Shown: in pieces, positions 6,312 through 13,894 of the stretch
Layout of the letters: each line of letters starts with the position of its first letter
Numbering within the stretch: position 1 is the stretch's first letter
IMG/VR virus record: IMGVR_UViG_3300009509_000088
Location: 1 to 26,956 of that record
Direction: 5' to 3' (one strand)
Length of the DNA: 26,956 bases
From: a virus
Translations under genes and position numbers: made by a program
The notes under the pieces: model-generated
Database searches by the model: none
The model's input: the letters and a program-made list of their open reading frames with translations, nothing else
What the model was told of the DNA's origin: nothing

Positions 6312-9300
6312 CTAAACTTGCCAAGGACTACCCTGACTCCAATAATTAGTTCCGTCAAAATAAAAAGCAGCTATAATAGATTTTGAATTTCCACCATCCG
6401 CCCATGTTGGTTCATCACCCAACCAGATAACTGCTGCTGGCCAAGTGGCATCCCATCCAGCGGTAGTATCTTGTATTAATCTTAAAATTAAATTACAAGC
6501 ACCAGAAGGAGCCGTAAAAGTAAATGTGCAATCTGCTGTTAATGTAATTTTTTGCTTATTACCCAATTTCCAATTAACAGTTTTTGCAGATCCAGAACTA
6601 CCATTATCATATTCTGCATCAAAATATAAAGTTTCGTTAATTTTAACACAATCATCCGCATCAACAGTAACTTCACCAGAATCTAATTGTGTATCTGTGT
6701 TTTGTGAATGTGATGCTGATACAGTAGCTTCTATTGTAGCTCCGGCAGATGTTATGTCAGAATGAGCATTAACACTTATGCTCCCAAGTGCAGAAGCAAC
6801 ATTTGTTGCATCGGTTACATCAGCTCCGTCTTCTACATTTAATAATGTTTGTGCTTCAGATACAGTAAGGGCATCTATATCACCGGAAGTTATACGACCA
6901 ACTAAAGTTTGTTCTGGAATAGTTAGCGGTAATGGAGTATCATCTGATGTTGCTGCTAAAATAGTATTAGCATTATAATCAGTCTCCATAACTGCTCCAG
7001 ATGAATCTACATTAGAACTGTCGGTAACATCTGCATTTTCTTCTATTCCATCAACTTTAGATTGTAAAGCAGATCCAGCTAATCCTGCTGGAGTTATAAC
7101 TCTTGATTCATCGGTTCCAGTATCTATTTCAGCTATTGTAGCTAATTCAACTATACCTTCTATTGAATCAGTTGCAGATACTTCATCACCAGTATTAGTG
7201 CCACTTTGATTTCCGAGTAATGTTTTTTCAGCATCAGTAAAAGCATTTGTATCTGAATTCGATTCATATAAAGTTTTAATACTTGGAGCATCAAGATTTG
7301 TCTGTGTTATAGCCCAATGACTTAATTGTGTTGGATCATCTTGTAAAGCTCTTAATACATCGCCAACTTCTACAGCTTGGGTAAAAAAATCTCCAGCAAC
7401 GGAAGTGGTATAAACATCTCCTTTTAAGATTCCGGATGGAGATACATCAAGATCAGGTGTATTAGTAGAAGCATCATAATTTCCTTTATCTTCAAATAAT
7501 CCGATCACATTATCATCTACATATTTTTTGACAGATTGTTGGGTTGGAACTTTAGTATCAAGATCAGATACCATATCATCTTCATCTATAACCCAACTAT
7601 TTGAAGAAACATCTGTATCAATATTCATTGTTGCACCAGCAGCATCTACGTTTGTTGAATCAGTAACATCGGCTCCATCCTCAACATTTATTAATGTTCT
7701 AATTTCAGTTGGCGTCAATGCGTCTATAACTCCAGAAGTTATTCTTCCGATAAGAGTTTGCTCCGGAACTGCAAGTGCAACAGGAGTATTGTCTGAATCT
7801 GCCGACAAAATAGTATTAGCATCAAAAGTAGTTTTAGTTACGCAATCTTGAGCATTAGAATATTCTGAAGATGTTAAATGGTAATATTCTCCGGCAGTTC
7901 CGCCTTGCAAATCTCCTAAATCATTATGATTATATACTGATCCTGCTGCAAATCTTTGAGTCCAAGCAGATACTATTGATTCAAATGAACTAGATGATTT
8001 TTGAATTATAATTTTTGCACATAATAAACAAAAATTTGTTACTAAACTTGGTAAAGCTGATGGACTAGTTGCTTCTTCAGCTCCTGCCAGTGTATAATCA
8101 CCTTGACCATAAACATGATGAACGTGACCATCATGATCTACATATATCCAATGAACTCCATATCTATTTACGGTTAATGCAACTAGGCCAGAGGCAACAT
8201 TATTATATTGAGTATTATCTATTTGAAATCCGCCTTCTACACTAACCCAAGAAGCTCCATTGTAATACCATGAAGTAAAAACATTAGAATGAACATGACC
8301 AGTATCATCTCCAGTATTTAAAGATGTTTCTACTATCACAATAGTTGTATTTGTTTCATCCCAACTCGATGAATATATTGTATATACTCCATCATTACCA
8401 TTGCTAGAACTATGTATTCTAATTTTTTTGCTAAATAAAAATTTATCAGTTACATCACCTTCACCACTATCTAAAACTATTGTATTATTTGCCGATATTG
8501 TTCCACCAGATCCTCCGCCTGTTATAGTATAATATGATCCTGTATCAAAACTGTTTATCGTAAAATCATTAATAGCTTGATATAATGTTCCGGATGTTAT
8601 ATTTATTCCTCTATCTATCAATTCAGATTCGGAAGGTTCTAAGCCAGTGGCTCTTTGCATTCCCCAAACCTGGGACATGCTTTGAAGTAATTTATCTTTA
8701 AAATCAGCAAAATTTTGTCCACCATTCAGGATATGTAAATAATTAGTACCTGATTCCTTGTAAACCTTACCTAATACTATTTCTGTAGTATGATTTGGTG
8801 GAGTTGTCTTATGTCCAAAAATTGGTGTGCCAGAATTATAATCTATATATATATAATTTATACCAGTGTCTAATGACATCCCAGTTGTACCAGAAATTTC
8901 AAATGCTTTTATTGAGGCAATTGGAGAATCTGAAATTTTTATATATCCTATAACAGTAGAGATATCAATTGTTCCATTGAGAGCTGAATTTTCAGTAATA
9001 TGATCTGTTCCATTTATATACATTGAGGATTGTGTATTGTTAATTAACTCTTGAATATTGGTATATGTCGGAGAACCTATTTTATCTATTTCAACATCTG
9101 AACCTTGTATATCGAGAATTTCTTTAACTTGCGTTCCGGTAAGATCATCTATATTCCCAGACGTTATCCTCCCCAATATTCTTTGCTCTGCAACCTCTAC
9201 TGCGATCGGAGTATTGTCAGCGTTGGCAGCTAATATTGTGTTAGCATCAAAATAATCTGTATTGAGAACTTTATTTTGTAAGTAATTACTAAAAGTAACT

Positions 9301-10619
9301 CCGCCAGTAACACTATCACCATGTCCTGAACCTTGATCGCCTGGACCATCATCTGCATTCCAATAATTATACTGAGCATCTATTGTCGCTGCCGGAGAAG
9401 CTGCATATAGAGTATGAACTCCGTATCCATTATTTATAAATTCACAATTTTGAACAACAATATTATCGCTCATTACAGCATCAGATTTTGCATATCCCCT
9501 AATTGCTGCATGTTTATTTCGTATAAATTTACAATCTTCAATTAATACATCTGAAACATAGGAATCTACACCGGATGCTTTCATTATTAACCCAGTTCCA
9601 GAATGGCTGTCATCAAAAGTTGCTTGTCCTGTTCCATTACGATCAAATGTACATCCTATAATATAAATACTTTCTACTGACGTACTTGCGTGGGCTGAAA
9701 ATTTAATTCCACATGCTTCGCTTTCAGATCCATATCCATTCCTGGCTATAACAGTATTTTCGATTGTAACATTATTGCAATTATCATATAAATAAATTCC
9801 AAGATTTGAAGAATTTATAACTGAAGAATCTTTTAGTAAGAAATCTTGTACGTATCCAGTGCTAAAATACATTCCTACACTTCCGCATGTATCAAATAAT
9901 GTATTATATATTTTACACTCTTTCCATGTTCCACCACATTTTAAATGTGATGATGTATTATTGTAAAATTTACATTTTTCAAAAATCCAATCAGTAAATG
10001 TTGAAGCATCACAAAATATTCCATGATAATTAAAATTAGAAAATTCAACATCAATAAATGTCGCATGTTCTATTGTTGTAGCAGATCCCTTAATACCGCA
10101 TCCAACGGTTCCCTTACCGTCGATTGTCATATTAATAAAAGATAATCTTTTTTGTTGAGTTTCGCCAGATGAATCAACAGTTAATTGAAAAATCGGATCT
10201 GTGCTACTGTAATGTGAGCTTGTTATTGTTGTCCCTTCTAAGCCAGTCCCGTGTCCAATAAAAGTCAATCTTTTACTGAGAGTAATTATATTATCACCAA
10301 TATCAGTTTCGCCTTTATTTAATAATATAATGTCTCCATCTGAAGCAGCATTTATTGTTGTTTGAAGATTATCACTATAGTCTGATTGTTTAAAAATATT
10401 TCCAACACCTAATTCATTAATGAATTCTTTACTTGCAGCATCGGAAAGAGATTCCGCTAGAGCCAATCCTGTTACTTTATTTACATCTAAAGTAGCTGTA
10501 CTTCCTGCGGAATCACGTAGTTGTAATGTTGCACTATCTGATTTTATTAATTTAGGGCCAGACAAATTTATTTGTAATGTGTCACTTAAAATGCCCTTTA
10601 TGTTCTTCCATATACTCAT
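6312..10619 (-). CDS. Large tail fibre protein with right-handed beta-helix
   Basis: At 1435 residues this is the largest gene and the probable main host-recognition fibre. Domains in order: an N-terminal anchor (MSIWKNIKGILSDTLQINLS, then GPK) shared with the 216-residue protein; a right-handed parallel beta-helix, about 75-448, with pectate-lyase-like turns (IENTVIARNGYG, IEDCKFIRNKHAAIRG) and a closing YNYWNADDGPG; three copies of a roughly 50-60 residue repeat (about 458-508, 932-991, 1215-1274) centred on DANTIL and GRITSG; phage-fibre linkers such as HNDLGDLQGG and EGIVELAT; and a C-terminal tip with KQKITLTADCTFTFTAP and FYFDGTNYWSQG. The beta-helix could bind or cut surface polysaccharide, but no catalytic residues can be named with confidence. 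GAGGG lies before the ATG. The gene sits downstream of gpI-like and the smaller fibre. Confidence 0.85.
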   Translation of the reverse strand: MSIWKNIKGILSDTLQINLSGPKLIKSDSATLQLRDSAGSTATLDVNKVTGLALAESLSDAASKEFINELGVGNIFKQSDYSDNLQTTINAASDGDIILLNKGETDIGDNIITLSKRLTFIGHGTGLEGTTITSSHYSSTDPIFQLTVDSSGETQQKRLSFINMTIDGKGTVGCGIKGSATTIEHATFIDVEFSNFNYHGIFCDASTFTDWIFEKCKFYNNTSSHLKCGGTWKECKIYNTLFDTCGSVGMYFSTGYVQDFLLKDSSVINSSNLGIYLYDNCNNVTIENTVIARNGYGSESEACGIKFSAHASTSVESIYIIGCTFDRNGTGQATFDDSHSGTGLIMKASGVDSYVSDVLIEDCKFIRNKHAAIRGYAKSDAVMSDNIVVQNCEFINNGYGVHTLYAASPAATIDAQYNYWNADDGPGDQGSGHGDSVTGGVTFSNYLQNKVLNTDYFDANTILAANADNTPIAVEVAEQRILGRITSGNIDDLTGTQVKEILDIQGSDVEIDKIGSPTYTNIQELINNTQSSMYINGTDHITENSALNGTIDISTVIGYIKISDSPIASIKAFEISGTTGMSLDTGINYIYIDYNSGTPIFGHKTTPPNHTTEIVLGKVYKESGTNYLHILNGGQNFADFKDKLLQSMSQVWGMQRATGLEPSESELIDRGINITSGTLYQAINDFTINSFDTGSYYTITGGGSGGTISANNTIVLDSGEGDVTDKFLFSKKIRIHSSSNGNDGVYTIYSSSWDETNTTIVIVETSLNTGDDTGHVHSNVFTSWYYNGASWVSVEGGFQIDNTQYNNVASGLVALTVNRYGVHWIYVDHDGHVHHVYGQGDYTLAGAEEATSPSALPSLVTNFCLLCAKIIIQKSSSSFESIVSAWTQRFAAGSVYNHNDLGDLQGGTAGEYYHLTSSEYSNAQDCVTKTTFDANTILSADSDNTPVALAVPEQTLIGRITSGVIDALTPTEIRTLINVEDGADVTDSTNVDAAGATMNIDTDVSSNSWVIDEDDMVSDLDTKVPTQQSVKKYVDDNVIGLFEDKGNYDASTNTPDLDVSPSGILKGDVYTTSVAGDFFTQAVEVGDVLRALQDDPTQLSHWAITQTNLDAPSIKTLYESNSDTNAFTDAEKTLLGNQSGTNTGDEVSATDSIEGIVELATIAEIDTGTDESRVITPAGLAGSALQSKVDGIEENADVTDSSNVDSSGAVMETDYNANTILAATSDDTPLPLTIPEQTLVGRITSGDIDALTVSEAQTLLNVEDGADVTDATNVASALGSISVNAHSDITSAGATIEATVSASHSQNTDTQLDSGEVTVDADDCVKINETLYFDAEYDNGSSGSAKTVNWKLGNKQKITLTADCTFTFTAPSGACNLILRLIQDTTAGWDATWPAAVIWLGDEPTWADGGNSKSIIAAFYFDGTNYWSQGSPWQV
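6798..6977 (-). repeat. Fibre repeat copy 3 (about 60 aa)
   Basis: This codes for the third copy, from NANTILAATSDDTPLPL through VEDGADVTDATNV. It is closest to copy 2 (7647-7826), with the same ILxA, PEQTLxGRITSG and NVEDGADVTD blocks. Confidence 0.7.
7647..7826 (-). repeat. Fibre repeat copy 2 (about 60 aa)
   Basis: This codes for the second copy, FDANTILSADSDNTPVAL through VEDGADVTDSTNV. A shorter match to the end of the unit, ENADVTDSSNVD, also occurs near residues 1194-1205. Confidence 0.7.
9096..9248 (-). repeat. Fibre repeat copy 1 (about 51 aa)
   Basis: This codes for the first copy, directly after the beta-helix: FDANTILAANADNTPIAV, then LGRITSGNIDDLT. It lacks the DGADVTD ending of copies 2 and 3. 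Confidence 0.65.
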
Positions 10620-10641
10620 ATTTTGGCCCTCTTAATTATTG

Positions 10642-11862
10642 TTAAGTTGAAGTTGTTACTATTCCTAAACTACATACATGTTGAACTGAATCTATTGTAT
10701 CTAGATTTCTTATCTCAATATTTGTTCCATTTATATAAAAGAGTTCTGGTAAATGATTTACCGCTAAGAAACCAACTGGAGATCCAGTAAAATTATTTGT
10801 ATATATTATCAATGTTTCATTATTTGTAGAAACAAATTCAAATTCACCTACTCTTCCTGCATCTTTTGTTAATGATCTTGGCCCATCAGTCCAAGCTTGG
10901 AATCTATTTTGTGATCTTAATTCACATCCAGTTATAATTCCGCCTGCTTCGTTATATGTAAAAATAAGATATAAACCTCTGATTGTTCTTCCTGATGTTC
11001 CATCTCCCAATATAGCATTACCAGATTCAGATACAGCAGCATCTATTTCTGTTGACGTAGATGTTAAAACAACATCTTCATTTATTTTAGGAGAAGTTAA
11101 AGTTTTATTAGTTAATGTTTGAGTATCGTCTATTGTAACAATATCTCCAGAAGCAGTTCCACCTACAATATTATCAGTTAATTGATTTAAATCATCCGCA
11201 GAAGCAGTGACAAGAGTGCCTTCTAATTTTAATCCATTTGTTCCGTCATGTCCAGCTACATCTAAATCTTTACCGTCCGTTACGGTGACAGTTGATGTTG
11301 TGGCACTTAATGTTTCTTCAAAATTAGTTGTTGCATTTAAGTCTTCAGCAGATGCGTCTATAGCAGCTAATTTTGTAAAATCTGCTTGAACTAATCCAGA
11401 AACTCCATCAAGTAAATTTAATTCGGTGGATGTAGATGTTAATATTACGTCTTCATTAATCTTGGGAGAATTTAATGTCTTTTGGGTTAATGTCTGTTCA
11501 TCGTCTTCACCAACTATATCGCTTGACAGTCCATGTGCTGTTGATGCTTCGATATGAGTATCTATTTCAGAATGTGTATTTGTGCCTTTATTAAGTATTT
11601 TTGTGTGGTCTACTTCATTTGAAGTAAGGCTATCTGTTTTAACCTTTTTATAATCTGAACTATCCGGAATTTGATTCAGTTCTAATTCATCGATATACTC
11701 TAACCACTGCGATATACGCCATTGTACCCAATTAAAAATCAATGGATCAGCATTTGTTCCAGATATATAGCCAGCATCTTGTTCGCTTTGGTTTTGAGAT
11801 GTGAGTTTAGCCCCGTCATCTGTACTTATCCAATTAAGAAGTCTTGTAGGTTTGCTAGAAAT
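10642..11862 (-). CDS. Tail fibre protein with phage fibre repeats; probable ATT start
   Basis: The protein has about 406 residues. The N-terminus has the pattern of a phage fibre family that starts near a KP motif (SSKPTRLLNW) and continues to FNWVQWRISQWLEYIDELE, the usual baseplate-binding end. Two repeats, about 34 residues each (11404-11505 and 11038-11136), hold QTLTxKTLxSPKINEDV and LTSTSTE, common in phage fibres. The C-terminal 110 residues form a beta-rich tip with no clear match. An in-frame ATG at 11877 would add five residues, but the only good Shine-Dalgarno site, GGAGGTG at 11869-11875, overlaps that ATG. It lies six bases before ATT at 11860-11862, the codon where family members start. 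I therefore place the start at ATT; if that is wrong the gene runs to 11877. Confidence 0.8.
   Translation of the reverse strand: MSSKPTRLLNWISTDDGAKLTSQNQSEQDAGYISGTNADPLIFNWVQWRISQWLEYIDELELNQIPDSSDYKKVKTDSLTSNEVDHTKILNKGTNTHSEIDTHIEASTAHGLSSDIVGEDDEQTLTQKTLNSPKINEDVILTSTSTELNLLDGVSGLVQADFTKLAAIDASAEDLNATTNFEETLSATTSTVTVTDGKDLDVAGHDGTNGLKLEGTLVTASADDLNQLTDNIVGGTASGDIVTIDDTQTLTNKTLTSPKINEDVVLTSTSTEIDAAVSESGNAILGDGTSGRTIRGLYLIFTYNEAGGIITGCELRSQNRFQAWTDGPRSLTKDAGRVGEFEFVSTNNETLIIYTNNFTGSPVGFLAVNHLPELFYINGTNIEIRNLDTIDSVQHVCSLGIVTTST
11038..11136 (-). repeat. Smaller-fibre repeat, second copy
   Basis: This codes for TIDDTQTLTNKTLTSPKI and the following NEDVVLTSTSTEI. It matches the copy at 11404-11505 over about 30 residues. 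The repeat is a common phage fibre shaft element. Confidence 0.65.
11404..11505 (-). repeat. Smaller-fibre repeat, first copy
   Basis: This codes for DDEQTLTQKTLNSPKI, NEDVILTSTSTEL and NLLDG, the first copy of the shaft element in the smaller fibre. Confidence 0.65.
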
Positions 11863-11923
11863 TTTGACCACCTCCATTCCATATTTTATTTAAATCTGTA
11901 TTCAATATTTTTATTAATTTCAT
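11855..11923 (-). CDS. Possible 22-codon leader ORF overlapping the smaller-fibre start
   Basis: An ATG at 11921-11923, preceded by GGGGA five to six bases upstream, opens a 22-codon frame (MKLIKILNTDLNKIW, then GGGQNF) ending in TAG at 11855-11857. The frame runs through the Shine-Dalgarno site of the fibre gene and stops three bases after the proposed ATT start. Its translation could control access to that start. It has no recognisable family and may be chance. Confidence 0.3.
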   Translation of the reverse strand: MKLIKILNTDLNKIWNGGGQNF

Positions 11924-11945
11924 AATTTCCCCATCATATTATTAA

Positions 11946-12437
11946 TTAAACACTGTAAACTTGCATCCATGTACTTGTTCCGAATACACCCATTCCAGAA
12001 CCGAATCCAAAGCGAGTAGAATCTGTTATCTTTATTTCTTCCAATATTACTCCAGCAGCAATAACATCTTGCAAAAGATCCATTAACAAATTCCCTATAA
12101 TATCGCCTATATAAGTTGTTGTAGTTAAATATATTCTCGCAGGAAAAGATTCTATTAATTCAACATCACTTGTTCCTGTCAATAATTTCCAAGTTGTCAA
12201 TATGCGTTCTATATCGCCTTCACTATTGTTTATTCCAATTCTTATTTTAAGTAATACTCGGTATATTTCATCGCTTGTGCCGAGCCTTGATTGGCCTATT
12301 ATTTCACCAAGATTATCAAGTTGAGTGCCTTCACTTCTATCTATATTTAATCTAAAAAGCAATTCTCTTACTTTATTTTCTAATTCTTGGATATCTTCAG
12401 TACAAAATACAGATATTAATTCTTTTAAATTGGACAT
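11946..12437 (-). CDS. Baseplate/tail protein I-like (DUF2612 type)
   Basis: The 163-residue protein matches the DUF2612 style of P2 gpI analogues, which join the baseplate wedge to the fibres. The conserved block lies in the first half: LDNLGEIIGQSRLG followed by DEIYRVLLKIRIGIN and NSEGDIERIL. The C-terminal part (GFGSGMGVFGTSTWMQVYSV) is Gly-rich, as expected for a domain that contacts the fibre. It precedes two fibre genes, as gpI precedes gpH in P2. Its ATG lies one base after the TAA of the propeller/FN3 gene, so the two are tightly coupled. Unusually, it is separated from baseplate J by that gene. Confidence 0.75.
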   Translation of the reverse strand: MSNLKELISVFCTEDIQELENKVRELLFRLNIDRSEGTQLDNLGEIIGQSRLGTSDEIYRVLLKIRIGINNSEGDIERILTTWKLLTGTSDVELIESFPARIYLTTTTYIGDIIGNLLMDLLQDVIAAGVILEEIKITDSTRFGFGSGMGVFGTSTWMQVYSV

Positions 12438-12438
12438 T

Positions 12439-13884
12439 TTATTCTTTTTGATACTCTTGAAGAAGATTTAATTTAGCTTTGGCATCGTGATCAAATATTT
12501 TACCGTCAAAATATACAGTACCACTTATCTCATCGCTTACAACACTTTCGCCCTCTTCGTTAATGGCATATATTATATAATAATATGTTCCTTTATCAAG
12601 TTCTTGATGAGAATATGTTGAATCGATTATGTTTCCTATTTTTGTTCCGGATTCTTTCGTTACGCCAGTATTTATTGAATAATATATATCATAATAATTT
12701 GCATTCTCCATTAAATCCCACGATAGCGTTATTTCGCTATCTCCACTTTCACTTTCAACAATCATGAATCTTGTAGGCGTACTTGGCAATGTTATTTGTT
12801 CGCCTATTATTACTTTTAAATAATTATTGTCACTTTCATCCCGATATGCTAATGCTATTTTACCTTCAGAATTAGAATCAGTTCCTAATCCATATTTACC
12901 GCCACCTCCAATGTCATTGCTGGAAAATATTTCAGTATCGCCAGGAATTATTGTTAACGTATCAAAATCAACTTCGCATAATACTGTTTTGCCTTTTCCT
13001 GAATCAGTTGCATCTTCAAAAGCTATTAAGACATGAGTATCATCTATTCTGCTACAATTCGGATTCCACGATACATTATCCGGATTGAATACTAATCGTG
13101 TACCAACAGTAGGCTTATTATTTGTTATTGATATTGCATACGCTCTTCCACCCCCAGGAGAATCTGGACTATGGCCTGTGATTATTATTTTATTATCGGC
13201 TAATCTGCAACAATGCAAATGTCTTAATTCATCAGTTCCATCTATGGAAGTTACATCTGTGTCACCTCCAGCGGTGGTTGTAAATCCATGACATTTTGTA
13301 TCATCAGCAGGATCTTTATCCCACAATAAAAACCCTTTATTATTTGCTGCTGTGCAAGCTCTAATTTCATCAGCATAGTGATTGCCTATTATTGCAGAAT
13401 CAGAACTCCAAGACCATGAACTGCCATTGTATGTACCGTATTTGCAATATAATACACTAGCTATATCGAATCTTCTTCCCCACAATGAAATTTTATCTTC
13501 TCCTTCATTGCATACGGCAGATAACATTGTTTGTTGAAGATTTAGCGTGGCTATTTGTCCATTATCAGTTATCGAGCTTCCGGTCCACGTTAACGATCTT
13601 AATCTTGTTGTATAAAATCCAGAATCTTCAGAATACGCTAAAACCCACATATTATCGCGTACTTTAGCGAGTTGAATTTGATGATATTGATAGAATGAAT
13701 CAGAAAATAAAGATTGAGAATGCAAGTGAGATCCATCACTATCATAAACACTTGCATATGCTGTTGTTAACGATTCATTAATCCAGCAAACAACAAAAAC
13801 AGAATCAGTTATCCATAAAACTTCTACATTTGTAACTGCCTCAGAAGATCCAGTGTATGGACTATTCCATGATATATCTGGCAT
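12439..13884 (-). CDS. Propeller-like protein with C-terminal fibronectin type III domain
   Basis: The protein has 481 residues. Residues 1-366 hold about seven degenerate repeats of 43-52 residues, each centred on a pattern like RxxDxxxVLAYxD: WITDSVFVVCWINES, LAKVRDNMWVLAYSEDS, VCNEGEDKISLWGRR, TAANNKGFLLWDKD, CRLADNKIIITGHS, CSRIDDTHVLIAFED and TDSNSEGKIALAYRDES. This predicts a seven-bladed beta-propeller unrelated in sequence to the one at 5376-6296. Residues 367-456 are a fibronectin type III domain (SEITLSWDLMENANYYDIYY, GTYYYIIYAINEEGES). A charged helix closes the protein. AGGATA precedes the ATG. It lies between baseplate J and gpI, so it is probably a baseplate-mounted binding protein. 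The host ligand is unknown. Confidence 0.75.
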   Translation of the reverse strand: MPDISWNSPYTGSSEAVTNVEVLWITDSVFVVCWINESLTTAYASVYDSDGSHLHSQSLFSDSFYQYHQIQLAKVRDNMWVLAYSEDSGFYTTRLRSLTWTGSSITDNGQIATLNLQQTMLSAVCNEGEDKISLWGRRFDIASVLYCKYGTYNGSSWSWSSDSAIIGNHYADEIRACTAANNKGFLLWDKDPADDTKCHGFTTTAGGDTDVTSIDGTDELRHLHCCRLADNKIIITGHSPDSPGGGRAYAISITNNKPTVGTRLVFNPDNVSWNPNCSRIDDTHVLIAFEDATDSGKGKTVLCEVDFDTLTIIPGDTEIFSSNDIGGGGKYGLGTDSNSEGKIALAYRDESDNNYLKVIIGEQITLPSTPTRFMIVESESGDSEITLSWDLMENANYYDIYYSINTGVTKESGTKIGNIIDSTYSHQELDKGTYYYIIYAINEEGESVVSDEISGTVYFDGKIFDHDAKAKLNLLQEYQKE

Positions 13885-13894
13885 TTATATTATC

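Noticed and set aside
6445-10635. Many plus-strand frames opposite the large fibre gene
   Set aside because: They are shadows of a Ser/Thr/Asp-rich coding sequence whose reverse complement contains few stops. Several coincide with the repeated fibre units.
3549-13884. Diversity-generating retroelement target in the fibre genes
   Set aside because: No reverse transcriptase gene and no template/variable repeat pair with adenine-specific changes was seen in the window.
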